A stretch of 49,690 nucleotides of DNA from an uncultured Pseudomonadota bacterium (GCA_950059285.1 CATLTV010000012.1:1-49690); one strand, 5' to 3'. Positions 33,809-42,717 are shown, counted from the stretch's first letter. The notes: a model not told the origin generated them from the sequence alone. Numbers and translations: made by a program.

Positions 33809-34333
33809 ATGAAAAAGAAGATCGCACTTTTCATGGCAGGTTTGATGCTTCTCTCACCATTGACACTTCAGGCACAGGAGAAAAAATCGGTGCTGCCTGA
33901 AGGTGACTACATGTGCAAGATCGATAAGGGATACAAGTATCGAGACTGCAAGGTTGAGGTCAAGGATGGCAAGACAATGCTGATTATCCCTGAAGGATTA
34001 ATCAGCATTGAAGCCACATTGTTTGAAGTCGAGGACAGCAAGACAAAAGTTTTTGCGGAAGCCAAGCTGACAGATGAGCGCTCCTTTGGTTGTTTTCACT
34101 GTAACGCACAATGTGCAGCCAAACCTGAAACATGCGCATGTACAGAGCTTCCCAAAGAAGCAAGCTCCGAATGCATGGCTCAGTCCGTCAACTTTGTGCT
34201 CGATAAGAAAGGGAGCACCTGGAAAGGAAAGCTCCCCTTCAAGATGTACAACAACATTTACAAGGATCGCAAAGCTGTGGGCTGGGAGGCCAAGGCGATG
34301 ATCCTTGATGTGATGATCAAGAAGAAAAAGTAG
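33809..34333 (+). CDS. Small exported Cys-rich protein
   Basis: This is a 174-residue protein. The signal peptide is MKKKIALFMAGLMLLSPLTL with cleavage after QA. The mature part has beta-rich halves around a Cys-rich centre: CFHCNAQCAAKPETCAC followed by SSEC, seven cysteines within 29 residues, plus an earlier pair (YMCKID, YRDCKV). The C-terminus is poly-lysine. No family is recognised. An odd number of cysteines near one another suggests disulfides or a metal site in the periplasm. It is monocistronic, with a repeat region and palindrome downstream. Confidence 0.82.
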   Translation: MKKKIALFMAGLMLLSPLTLQAQEKKSVLPEGDYMCKIDKGYKYRDCKVEVKDGKTMLIIPEGLISIEATLFEVEDSKTKVFAEAKLTDERSFGCFHCNAQCAAKPETCACTELPKEASSECMAQSVNFVLDKKGSTWKGKLPFKMYNNIYKDRKAVGWEAKAMILDVMIKKKK

Positions 34334-34389
34334 GCATCAGGAGCCAAAGAAACGAGAAAGGGGGTCTTTTTCGTTGTTTTTCTTTCTAC

Positions 34390-34450
34390 ACTTTGTTCGA
34401 GATCAGCAGGCCGTCACAAGTTCGCAAGCTTACTTGTGATAGCCCTGCTT
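34390..34450 (+). repeat. Shortened copy of the 130-bp repeat
   Basis: CGAGATCAGCAGGCCGTCAC and the following AAGTTCGCAAGC match the start of the repeat, then the sequence jumps to TTGTGATAGCCCTGCT, which matches its end. The middle 70 or so bases are missing, as if deleted between short matches. It lies directly upstream of the full copy at 34505-34635. Confidence 0.65.
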
Positions 34451-34504
34451 CCTCTCACAAGGCTCACCAAAAACCTCTGGAGTTTCACTACGCTTTATAC
34501 ACTT

Positions 34505-34635
34505 CGCTCGAGATCAGTAGGCCGTCCCAAGTTCGCAAGCGAGAGTGCGAGAGTAAGTAAAGCGCTTGGAAACGAGCTTGCGAGGTTCCTTGGCTTTACT
34601 GCTCTCGAGCACCACGAACAAGTGATAGCTCTGCT
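34505..34635 (+). repeat. 130-bp interspersed repeat, copy 2
   Basis: This is the plus-strand copy of the repeat at 2259-2388, about 97 per cent identical by eye. It lies in a gene-free stretch (34334-34784) together with a shortened copy and a terminator palindrome. Confidence 0.85.
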
Positions 34636-34697
34636 GCTCTCGAACACAACGTATCAAGTCGCCTGACTTTTTGGATCGTTGTGATGTGCATCGCGAT

Positions 34698-34756
34698 TGC
34701 AGGCATAAAAACAGGCACGGGCCGCAAAGTGGCCCGTGCCTGTTTTTATGCCTGCA
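34698..34756. terminator. 59-bp palindrome between convergent genes
   Basis: Two 28-base arms pair around AAA with one G-T wobble near the loop. It contains A4/T5 tracts with pairing that continues beyond them. The small Cys-rich gene and the baeRF gene converge on it. Confidence 0.85.
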
Positions 34757-34784
34757 TACGAGAGTACAGAGTTGAACTCAACTT

Positions 34785-36014
34785 TTATGCGACGGTGCCA
34801 CGAAGAATGGCGGCGAAGGGTTCTTTGGAGGGCATTTCATCGTGTGAGAGCACGTGAATGTCACCACCAAATTCCTGTACGCGTCTTGCGAGCAAGTCTC
34901 GCACTTCACCCGAGCTCATGCGTTCATTCTGGTGAATGAGCAGGTCACCACTTTTGGCATCATATTCGCCCCACAAGGTCTCCTTGTTTGAGATGACGAG
35001 GGTGTCGACCATGCCCTGTGCGACAAGGCGAGCGATCTGAGGGGTGTGAGTTTCGGTAAGTCCCTGAGAGCGTGCGCGTTTCCAGCGACGCAGCAGGTTC
35101 TTGTGGCGATTTGCCTTGTGATAAAGCTCGTTGCGGATCATCTCAAATTGTTCCTTGAGAGAGCCCTTGTGTTGCAGGTTGGTTTGCATATCAAACTGTT
35201 CATCGTTGGCATTGACCTTGTCGATGAAGGCATCGCGCTGGCGTTGTTCACCACGAAGTACAACAGGGATAGACGAGCTTCTGTGACTCATTCCCAGGAT
35301 TGTTTGAACCTCCTCATAGGCATCTCTCCAGAAGCGTTTTTGTCGCTCCTCAAAGTGGCGATTATCCTGGGCCGAGTGGCCATGATAAATGGCTTGATTG
35401 CCAGAGCCAGAGCCATGGAACTGTAGAGGCTCATCGTGATTATCCTCGTAGTTTGCAGCAGGTCTGAAGTCGAGCTCGTCCATGTCGCGATCAAGCAGAG
35501 TATCAATCTCACCGTTATCTTCAATACGGTAGAGCTTGAGGGAGTTCATGGACAGGTCTACGAGGTAGTAATAGCGCTGGTAGAAGTGTTTGGAGCTCTC
35601 CATGAGAGGGAGTGCATAGGGATGATCAGAGACCATGGCCATGGAGTGGACCTGTTCAGGTAAGCCCATCAGGATGCTTTGCTCGGGGGTTACAAAAACG
35701 GCGAGGCTCTGGTTATGGTTGAGAGCGCGGAGGGCGTTCTCGTCGAGGTTTTCAAGTTCGCTCAGATGTTGTTCGATGAGGCTGCGTTGATTTGCGTTGA
35801 ACTTGGGGTGTAGACCTGCGCGATCATTGAATTTTTCGCGTGCGCTTCGGAGCACAGAGCGCACATTCAACATGGTATTTTTGGGGTCATTATTATCAAA
35901 ATCAAGCGGGATTGTGGCGCTGATACAGACCTGCGAGCGTTCAAGTTCGGGAATTTTTTTCTCAAGAAAGACGGGATGAAAATCGAGTGTTTGACTGTGA
36001 GTTGACTTCAACAT
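34785..36014 (-). CDS. baeRF-type (bacterial archaeo-eukaryotic release factor-like) protein
   Basis: This is a 409-residue cytoplasmic protein. The N-terminal strand-loop (VCISATIPLDFDNNDPKNTM), a middle domain with LAVFVTPEQSILMGLPE and FYQRYYYLVDLSMNSLKLYR, the HGSGSGNQ/HGHSAQDNRH loop and a C-terminal VDTLVISNKETLW domain match the baeRF families, which share the eRF1/Pelota fold. Close relatives include Balon, a ribosome hibernation factor. Whether this protein hibernates, rescues or terminates cannot be read; no GGQ motif is present, which argues against peptide release. An AGGAG site lies ten bases before the ATG. It is monocistronic. Confidence 0.8.
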   Translation of the reverse strand: MLKSTHSQTLDFHPVFLEKKIPELERSQVCISATIPLDFDNNDPKNTMLNVRSVLRSAREKFNDRAGLHPKFNANQRSLIEQHLSELENLDENALRALNHNQSLAVFVTPEQSILMGLPEQVHSMAMVSDHPYALPLMESSKHFYQRYYYLVDLSMNSLKLYRIEDNGEIDTLLDRDMDELDFRPAANYEDNHDEPLQFHGSGSGNQAIYHGHSAQDNRHFEERQKRFWRDAYEEVQTILGMSHRSSSIPVVLRGEQRQRDAFIDKVNANDEQFDMQTNLQHKGSLKEQFEMIRNELYHKANRHKNLLRRWKRARSQGLTETHTPQIARLVAQGMVDTLVISNKETLWGEYDAKSGDLLIHQNERMSSGEVRDLLARRVQEFGGDIHVLSHDEMPSKEPFAAILRGTVA

Positions 36015-36302
36015 AATGAATAAACTCCTGTAATATAATAGAAATATTAAATTGAATTAACGTGTAACAGCGAGTCGCGGCGTCAGCATGTGTGTACAAT
36101 GCGAGCATGAAGCGATGCGAGATCGTCGTATGGATCTCAAGGGTGAGCATCGCGGCGTTAAACCCGTTACGTAATTTGAACTTAGGAGCCCACAGTCAGG
36201 TGACAAATGCGAAGCGCTTGATTTTTGATTTCTCTTTCGATAGAAGCTAAATTCCATCCAGTCGGTTTTTTATTTTATGAAAGCTTTATTAAGAAGAGGT
36301 AC

Positions 36303-36785
36303 ATGGTGAAGAGAGCGTTGATGATTGTATTTGCGTTTGGTGTGTGTGGCCTGAGTGCGTGTTCTGGAGAGGACTCGACCAGTGAAGATGTGAACATGGT
36401 GTCTGACATGCCTGACATGGTGTCATCTGAAGGAGAAGATGATGGTGGTCATGATGAGCACGATTCAGGCGTGGAGGAAGCAAGCTCATTTTGTTGTGCA
36501 GGTGACCAGTATTATGAGTGCACCACGGCACAGGGCTCGTATGTGTGTGGTGATACATCTGGTTGTGAGTTGAACGTGGCCAAAAACCGTGTGTGTGAGG
36601 GTGGTGCAAATGCACAGCCGCTTGGCGCGTCATGCTCGGACGCGTTTGAGTGTAAGGGTGGAGCCTGTCGAATTCGTCCTGATGGAAATTATTGTACGGT
36701 CAGTTGTAGTGGCGATCAGGAGTGCCCGTTGGGCTGGTCATGTTATGGCTCAAACAACAAGATCTGCATCAAACCAGGTGAATAA
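36303..36785 (+). CDS. Cys-rich lipoprotein with Asp/Met linker
   Basis: This is a 160-residue protein. The signal ends in LSAC (Cys20). A low-complexity segment (MVSDMPDMVSSEGEDDGGHD) follows, then a C-terminal 110 residues with twelve cysteines (FCCAGDQYYEC, YVCGDTSGCE, VCEGG, SCSDAFECKGGACR, CTVSCSGDQECPLGWSCYG), similar in style to small disulfide-rich modules of Myxococcota surface proteins. The upstream frame to 36225 has no ribosome site; AGAGG lies near the ATG at 36303. The next gene, for a zinc-ribbon membrane protein, follows after 93 bases. The function is unknown. Confidence 0.8.
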   Translation: MVKRALMIVFAFGVCGLSACSGEDSTSEDVNMVSDMPDMVSSEGEDDGGHDEHDSGVEEASSFCCAGDQYYECTTAQGSYVCGDTSGCELNVAKNRVCEGGANAQPLGASCSDAFECKGGACRIRPDGNYCTVSCSGDQECPLGWSCYGSNNKICIKPGE

Positions 36786-36878
36786 TCTGTACACGTGATC
36801 CCTTCGCATTTGCGATTCCTGCTGGTATTCTCTGGCTCTGGTTCAAAAATAGAGAGTTTTGAGAGGAGTCAAAAAGGT

Positions 36879-38441
36879 ATGAGCACGACGACAGAACATG
36901 TGTACATGTTGTGGGATTGTAGGGATTGTGGATGCAAGGGGATCACGTGTAGTCCTGATGCGCGTTACTGTCCTTCCTGTGGCAAGGTACGCACTTTCCT
37001 TGAGTTTGATGCGTCGTATTTGCCTGGTGATAATGAGAACTGGGACGCACAGGCCCACACACCCATTCCGCCTGCGGTGGTTACGCGTCTGATGAACGCA
37101 GGTGCCAACTGGTTTTGTACCAATTGTAAGGCGGATAACTACGGTGATGAAGGTGAGTGTCATAACTGTGGTGCGCCCAGAGGTGCGAGTGATGAGGTGC
37201 TTCGAGAGGTGTTGGACGATCGTGCGTTCAAAGCCTACATGGACGGAGACCAGGGGGCGACGGCAGCTCTTGTGGAGCAATTTGGAGAGTATGCAGGTTT
37301 GAGGGCCTCATCAGGTTTGTCGTTTGATATGGATGACAGCCATGAGGATCAGTTGAGTCGTGCGCAGCAAAATCGCTCCGCGTTCCAGAGTGAGATGCAG
37401 CAGGAGCAGAATCACCAGGCGCGTCCTCAGTGGGACACGGCCGACTTGCCCACCTCGGTGGAGTCGATGGAGCGCACGCATGGTGAAGGCGCGATCATCA
37501 AGCGTAAGAGTCGCAAGAAGAAGATGGTCGTCGGGGCAGGTCTTGCGTCCATGTTGTTGGCTGGAGGAGGCGTCTCGGGTGTAGCCATCTGGGGGATGCA
37601 GGAGAGCAAGGTTTTAGGTCAGGTAGAAGAGCTCTCCTGGGAGCGCCAGATTCAGGAGCAACGCTGGACGCCTGTCACGCTGCGAGGTTGGGCATCGGAG
37701 CTACGCGAGCGTGACGAGGTTGTGCCAAAAAATGGGTCAGGGGAGCAAGCGGGCGTCAGGATCGGGGCGTGTCGTATGGAGCATCATCACTATGAGGATT
37801 ATGTGTGCGGCACAAAGCAGGTCGCGTGTACACACATGGAGTCTTACACCGAGACGTATTCATGCACGCGTCAGGAGTCGTATTCAGAGACATACTCATG
37901 TTCCAAAAGTGAGAGCTATTCCTGTGGTCAGAACTGTAGCACCTCGCGTGGTGCCAATGGTATGGCGACACGCACCTGTACACCAAAGACATGCACCCGC
38001 TCTGTATCCAGTACATGTACCCGCACAGCGTATCGTTCGGTGCCAGACACCTGTACGCGTACGCTTTCACGGCCAATCCACAGCTCGGACACGGTGGACA
38101 AGATCTGTCAGCGTTCCATAGAGGCGTCGCGTTGTGATTACGCCACGCAACGTTGGGAGGATTCGGACCATTATGTACTGTCAGATACCAAAAAACCTGC
38201 AAAGTGGCCTGAAGGGAGCCTTGATACGCTTGAGCGAGAGGATCGCACCGAGCGTTATGACATGCGCATTGTGTATGATTCTGGTGAAGAGGATCAGGAG
38301 CCTTTCCGTGAGACTGTGACCATCACGTTGGATCAATTTGACGCGTACAATGTGGGCGATCCTGTGACGATGACCATCACCAACTTTGGGAAGGTGAGCG
38401 GATGGGAGTACGGGGATCACAGGGATGATGAGCCAAAGTAA
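36879..38441 (+). CDS. Zinc-ribbon membrane protein with Cys-rich outer domain
   Basis: This is a 520-residue protein. Two zinc ribbons lie at the N-terminus: residues 14-34 (CRDCGCKG...CPSC) and 78-98 (WFCTNCKADN...CHNC), the second matching the RanBP2-type pattern. A charged linker leads to KRKSRKKK and one membrane helix at about 216-238. Outside follows a region with thirteen cysteines (298-419) and repeats such as YTETYSC, YSETYSC and SESYSC. A final acidic domain ends the protein. The topology (zinc domain inside, Cys-rich part outside) is inferred from the positive-inside rule. No family is recognised as a whole. AGGAG precedes the start by about ten bases. Confidence 0.82.
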   Translation: MSTTTEHVYMLWDCRDCGCKGITCSPDARYCPSCGKVRTFLEFDASYLPGDNENWDAQAHTPIPPAVVTRLMNAGANWFCTNCKADNYGDEGECHNCGAPRGASDEVLREVLDDRAFKAYMDGDQGATAALVEQFGEYAGLRASSGLSFDMDDSHEDQLSRAQQNRSAFQSEMQQEQNHQARPQWDTADLPTSVESMERTHGEGAIIKRKSRKKKMVVGAGLASMLLAGGGVSGVAIWGMQESKVLGQVEELSWERQIQEQRWTPVTLRGWASELRERDEVVPKNGSGEQAGVRIGACRMEHHHYEDYVCGTKQVACTHMESYTETYSCTRQESYSETYSCSKSESYSCGQNCSTSRGANGMATRTCTPKTCTRSVSSTCTRTAYRSVPDTCTRTLSRPIHSSDTVDKICQRSIEASRCDYATQRWEDSDHYVLSDTKKPAKWPEGSLDTLEREDRTERYDMRIVYDSGEEDQEPFRETVTITLDQFDAYNVGDPVTMTITNFGKVSGWEYGDHRDDEPK

Positions 38442-38510
38442 ATATTTTATTATCTTATTATTTTCATAACTATTTCAATGACTTGGTTTGTGCTTTGAGG
38501 TGTGGGAGGT

Positions 38511-39401
38511 TCAAGGTTTTATAGAGCCAGACAGCCGCCTCAATGTGTTGAGTTCATTATCAGAGAGAGGAGCTGCGCGTGATTTTGGTGAGGCGGCGTG
38601 GTGTTTTCCTAAAGCGGAGAAGCGGTCGACGAGCTCATGCACATGAGCGCGTGCGATGTGGTAATCTGCGGCGATGAAGAGTTCAGCGCGCGTCTCGGTT
38701 TTGAAGTAATAGGCGCAGGTCATCAGGGCGTAGAGCAGGCGAGGTTGTTGTGTGGGGAGAGAAGGATGAGTGCTGAGTGCGCGCCATGTGACGCGGAGTA
38801 GCTGCATGGCTTGTTGTCGCAAGGCCATGCCCCATTCGATTTGTTTGGGGCGTCCTGTCAGGGGGTGTTCCTGGGTGTCTTTGAGCACCTGTCGCACATG
38901 GTCAAAGCAGCGTTGTTCGTAGATGGAGCGTTGTTCCTGTGGAGCGCACTGCGCAAGTGCCCACGCCTTGGTCCAGGCGTTATCTGCGAGCATAAGATCA
39001 AGCTCCTCGACGCCTTCATGTAAGAAGAAGTGTGCCACACAGTCCTGACGTTCAAGAGGAGTGCAGTCTTCATGGTCGAGGTTGAAGTAGACAAAGAAGC
39101 GTTCGCCCTGAGCATTGACGCTATCCACAAGATAAATTCCTGTTTTTCTTAGTACAAAGGTATGAATTGTGTCGTTTAAGGAAGAGCGTTCCGAGGATTT
39201 TGGTTTGAGTTTGGGTCCACGCCTTGGCTCATCCCTCAGGAAGTTCCAGCCTTTGATAAGGCGTGCCACGCCTGTGGAGATTGCGGGTCGCTCAACGAGC
39301 GTCAGTGTACAGAGTACAGGCCGCTTTTTTCCTACATGAGAGAGGTAGGTTTGGCGATCAAAGGTGAGCGAGTTTTCCAGACAAAGAGAGTAATTCCACA
39401 T
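38511..39401 (-). CDS. Protein of unknown function
   Basis: This is a 296-residue soluble protein without signal or membrane segments. The N-terminal half is beta-rich (LCTLTLVERPAISTGVARLI, TFVLRKTGIYLVDSV, RFFVYFNLD), the C-terminal half helical with several Trp/Arg pairs and a His-rich stretch (YHIARAHVHELVDR). Five Cys residues show no obvious pattern. The family is not recognised. It lies between two plus-strand genes and has only a weak GGA ribosome site. Confidence 0.7.
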   Translation of the reverse strand: MWNYSLCLENSLTFDRQTYLSHVGKKRPVLCTLTLVERPAISTGVARLIKGWNFLRDEPRRGPKLKPKSSERSSLNDTIHTFVLRKTGIYLVDSVNAQGERFFVYFNLDHEDCTPLERQDCVAHFFLHEGVEELDLMLADNAWTKAWALAQCAPQEQRSIYEQRCFDHVRQVLKDTQEHPLTGRPKQIEWGMALRQQAMQLLRVTWRALSTHPSLPTQQPRLLYALMTCAYYFKTETRAELFIAADYHIARAHVHELVDRFSALGKHHAASPKSRAAPLSDNELNTLRRLSGSIKP

Positions 39402-39635
39402 GTCTGTAGATCCTTGGGCAAAGTACAGACGTCATTAAATTGACGTTTATAAGGTAATGTGCTGGAAAATAGTGCTTAATTCATGTATAATCTGAAACAG
39501 AGTTCCAGCAGTTAAATCGTAGGAGTCAACGTTTTAAGAGTAGGTGGTACGAATAGATTGTCAAAGATTGGTTTGTACTGCGTATGAAATAAAACATTGT
39601 GATAGCACTTGATTCAGAGTCCAGACGAGATCGTT

Positions 39636-40658
39636 ATGAGTTCAGAACACAGAAGTACGTTGCACTCGCAGAAGAAAGATTCCCCCGAGATTTCGAGGCT
39701 CACCGAGGAGTGGTCTGGGGTCAAGATCTCTCAATATCAGGTGACACGTTGTGTACGTGTGGGCAGGTATAATATCCTGTTGGAAGCCTTTTCCATGCGC
39801 GATCATTCCAAGGCCGCGATCAAGATTCCACGACAGGATCAGGATGGTTCGCGTCTGATTCATGAGCGCCTCGTGCTTGAAGAGCTTGATGGCGTCACCA
39901 TGGTTCCACACTACGTATTACACGGGCGCTGCGAGGATCAGAAGCCTCTGCTCGCCATGGAGTGGATTGGTGGAACCTCTCTTGAGCAGCGTTTAAGGCT
40001 CTCCAACGCCCTGAGTAAACACGACTACTTTGATTACATGTTGCAGATCATCTATGGCATAGAGGAGCTGCATCATCGTGGGTATGCGTTGCGCAACCTC
40101 ACCATCAATAACCTCATGATTCATCACGGGCGAGTGCGCCTGATCGATCTTGGTCAAGCGACGCATATGCGTGAGCCGCGTGCGCTGAATTCAGCCGATC
40201 CTCGTCAGCAAGACATGGCGCAAATTGGTCAGTTGATGCAAGCCATGCTGGGAAGTCAGGGACATGAAGAGGCCAAGTTCTTCTGTGGTGCTCCTGTGCC
40301 AGGACGACTCTTTACCTTGATTCGTCAATGCACACAGCTTGCGCCTGCTGAACGACCCAAGCCCATGGAGATTGCTCGTGTGTTAAAGCAACTCCTTGAA
40401 CAAGTTGGGTTTTCTGGTGCACGCGCATCAAGTCAGTTCCTTGAATCCAATAGCTCCTCGGCCATCTCAACCCAGGGTTTTGAGAAGGACGCCAAGGAGC
40501 TTAATAAACGTAGTATGCGCGACAGCATTGAAATGCTTCGCCAGACCTACGAGGAGCCCACACGACCAAAACTCAAGCAGCAATCCTTGCTCTCGGCAGA
40601 AGCGCGCGAAAAATTGCGCAGGCGTTTTGTGAAGCACCTCGATAGTCAGGAAAGTTAG
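39636..40658 (+). CDS. Protein-kinase-like protein, probable pseudokinase
   Basis: This is a 340-residue cytoplasmic protein. A Hanks-type kinase fold spans about 30-270: AAIKI gives Lys63, the hinge reads LLAMEWIGG, and LIDLGQA keeps the DFG-type Asp171. The catalytic loop is LRNLTINN (152-159) instead of HRDLKPEN, so the catalytic Asp is Asn154 and the Lys is Thr156. It should still bind ATP or fold but not phosphorylate. The C-terminal 80 residues are a charged tail with a Ser-rich patch. TTG at 39609 could also be the start; the ATG at 39636 lacks a strong site too. It converges on the YebC-like gene. Confidence 0.8.
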   Translation: MSSEHRSTLHSQKKDSPEISRLTEEWSGVKISQYQVTRCVRVGRYNILLEAFSMRDHSKAAIKIPRQDQDGSRLIHERLVLEELDGVTMVPHYVLHGRCEDQKPLLAMEWIGGTSLEQRLRLSNALSKHDYFDYMLQIIYGIEELHHRGYALRNLTINNLMIHHGRVRLIDLGQATHMREPRALNSADPRQQDMAQIGQLMQAMLGSQGHEEAKFFCGAPVPGRLFTLIRQCTQLAPAERPKPMEIARVLKQLLEQVGFSGARASSQFLESNSSSAISTQGFEKDAKELNKRSMRDSIEMLRQTYEEPTRPKLKQQSLLSAEAREKLRRRFVKHLDSQES

Positions 40659-40661
40659 AAC

Positions 40662-40733
40662 AAGAGCATTGAGCACAAAAAAGTCAGGCGGTTGTTGTCA
40701 CAACCGCCTGACTTTTTTGTGCTCAATGCTCTT
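40662..40733. terminator. 72-bp palindrome between convergent genes
   Basis: Two 34-base arms pair perfectly around TGTC. The A6/T6 tracts of a bidirectional terminator are enclosed by a further 13 paired bases on each side. It fills the whole gap between the kinase-like and YebC-like genes. Confidence 0.88.
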
Positions 40734-40735
40734 AT

Positions 40736-41467
40736 TTATGCGAGGTTATGGAAAACCTTCTGCACATCATCATCGCCTTCAAGACGACTGATAAGTTCAA
40801 GCACCTCGTTGGCCTGCTCTTCTTCAAGCTCAATGGTCGTGGTGGGAATGTACTCGGGATCAGCTGACACAGGTTCAAGCTTTCTTGTCTCAAGTGCTTC
40901 CTGCATCGTACCAAAGTCTGTGAAGCCTGTGTGAATGATAATCAGGTCTTCGCCGTCTTCTCCTTTGCCTTCGCCCATTTCTTCAAGGCCAAAGTCAATC
41001 AGGTCAAGTTCAAGCTCTTCAAGATCCTGGCTGATGTCTTCGCGTTTGATCTTGAACACGCCCATGCGTTCAAACAGGTAGCTCACGCTGCCCGAGTTCC
41101 CCATGTTACCGCCGCCCTTGTTGAAGTGAACGCGTACATTGGTGACGGTACGTGTGGGGTTGTCTGTGGCGCTCTCCACCAGCACGGCGATGCCATGAGG
41201 TGCGTAACCTTCATAGACAAGCTCCTGGTAATCATCGCTGTCATCGGCACCCATGGCGCGTTTGATCGCAGCTTGCACGCGATCCTTTGGCATGTTGCAT
41301 GCTTTTGCCGAGAGCAAGGCGCGACGCAGTGCAGGGTTAAAGTCTGGGTTTGGGCCACCCTGCTTTACTGCAATGACAATCTGGCGTCCCACACGTGTGA
41401 AGGCTTTGGCCATACGATCGTAGCGCGCAAACATGGTCGCTTTTCGCGTCTCGAAGATGCGTCCCAT
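40736..41467 (-). CDS. YebC/PmpR family protein
   Basis: This is a 243-residue protein of the TACO1/YebC family. It starts [20 protein letters not shown], a variant of the usual N-terminus, then [34 protein letters not shown] and the core [18 protein letters not shown] with [19 protein letters not shown], all diagnostic. Members act as transcription regulators or relieve ribosome stalling at proline stretches. The ATG at 41467 has GAGGAG seven bases upstream, so the longer frame to 41551 is discarded. It is a single gene ended by the 72-bp palindrome. Confidence 0.94.
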   Translation of the reverse strand: MGRIFETRKATMFARYDRMAKAFTRVGRQIVIAVKQGGPNPDFNPALRRALLSAKACNMPKDRVQAAIKRAMGADDSDDYQELVYEGYAPHGIAVLVESATDNPTRTVTNVRVHFNKGGGNMGNSGSVSYLFERMGVFKIKREDISQDLEELELDLIDFGLEEMGEGKGEDGEDLIIIHTGFTDFGTMQEALETRKLEPVSADPEYIPTTTIELEEEQANEVLELISRLEGDDDVQKVFHNLA

Positions 41468-42301
41468 CTGAAATCTCCTCTTCTTGAAAGTAGTATACTG
41501 AGATGTGTTCACCGAGTGTGAGCACATGCTCTTATTCTTACATGATGTCAATGTGTTAACAAATCAACATCGCCAGTTTTAGGTTGATCACACCTGTCCA
41601 GCCTGACTGTGCTCAGGTCATACGAGCGAGGTGTATGATATGGGCGATGCCTTGTGATGATATGGATCATCCTTAACTCATCAGAAAAGCGACGCCTACA
41701 ACAAGCGAACCATAACGTGTTCACCCTACAAAAAGCAATTACAGCGTCATAAGAAAGAATTCACGACGCATATTTTTTCACTTTTTATTCAGATGCCACG
41801 ATGTGCTGTCTTGAAATGAGGGCGATCTTTTTTATGTGTTAAAAGCGTGTGTGGCGACTGTCTGATAATAGAGGTGCCCATTTTTTTAATTATTTTGTGA
41901 TCTTACGCTTCTCCCCTTGTCATCAGGGAATCCGCAATAATCAGAATATTTGTCTAAATTTTCTCCAGAAAAAGTTGCATTTTTTTATTGACTTCAACGG
42001 CCAACGACCTTACTTATCTACATGTCACGTCACAGTGACACTGTAATTATACAGTCTCAGCGGAATTCGTTCCGCTTTACTTTACAGCACATCTGATGTG
42101 CAACAATTCGCATAGCGAGCCTGTCTTTGATGGGCTCATCTTGAAAACAAGTGGAACCTACAGTGCGTTGATATCCTTTCTTTAAGGGTTCTGTTCTCCA
42201 CAGGGCCTCACTTCCGAAATCCCCCTGATTTCCTTCCTAATTTCCTTCCTGGATATCCTACCTATAAGTATCAACCACTTCCCTTGGTTTTCGAGCGAAT
42301 T
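41468..42301. other. Large intergenic region without a supported gene
   Basis: About 830 bases are AT-rich with stop codons in all frames except short ones. A hairpin AGCGGAA-TTCG-TTCCGCT at 42059-42076 has a UUCG-type tetraloop and is followed by TTTACTTTAC. A second small stem (GCACATC-T-GATGTGC) follows at about 42088. They could end an unseen small RNA, but I find no matching promoter. Confidence 0.55.
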
Positions 42302-42347
42302 CAAAGAGAGAGGGCGGCCCCGCTAGCGGGGCCGCCCTCTCTCTTTG
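42302..42347. terminator. 46-bp perfect palindrome after the DUF3703 gene
   Basis: Two 23-base arms meet at GCTAGC with no spacer and are GC-rich inside, with CAAAGAG/CTCTTTG ends. It begins 20 bases past the minus-strand stop. Confidence 0.83.
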
Positions 42348-42366
42348 TGTCGAACATGATTCAGGA

Positions 42367-42717
42367 TTACTTTTGAGCGATGATTCTGGCGTGCTCAGGG
42401 GTCAGGGGTCGCGTTGTCATGATGCCCATGCTTGTGCCGCCTGTGTTGCCTGTGGGGACCATACCGAGCGCAGTTTTTGTGGCAGCCCCGACAATGCGGA
42501 CGAGCTGTCCAAACAACTCTCCAGGGTTCTTTGTCTGGAGTGCAAAGCTCGCCATTTTAATATGAATGATGGTGTGCCATCGTGTGGAGCGTTGGCCCAA
42601 CACATGTGCATTTTCAAGGTGCTGGAACGCCATGTCGTGACGCTGTGCATCCATGTGTTCTTTGTAGGCAGCGAGTTCTTTTCTGATATGAGGTGTGATG
42701 TTGGTGTAGAATGACAT
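42367..42717 (-). CDS. DUF3703 family protein
   Basis: This is a 116-residue soluble protein. The family pattern is clear: an N-terminal helix, then FQHLENAHVLGQRSTRWHTI, IHIKM, a GQLVRIVGAATKTALGMVPT helix and the TGNTGGTSMGI turn. The function of DUF3703 is not established. The ATG at 42717 has AGGAG six bases upstream; the frame is open to 42747 without a further site. It is divergent from the HEAT-like gene and ended by a perfect palindrome. Confidence 0.82.
   Translation of the reverse strand: MSFYTNITPHIRKELAAYKEHMDAQRHDMAFQHLENAHVLGQRSTRWHTIIHIKMASFALQTKNPGELFGQLVRIVGAATKTALGMVPTGNTGGTSMGIMTTRPLTPEHARIIAQK

Noticed and set aside
41849-42046. A 65-codon frame in the YebC-DUF3703 gap.
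   Set aside because: Composition is that of AT-rich noncoding DNA, and there is no ribosome site.
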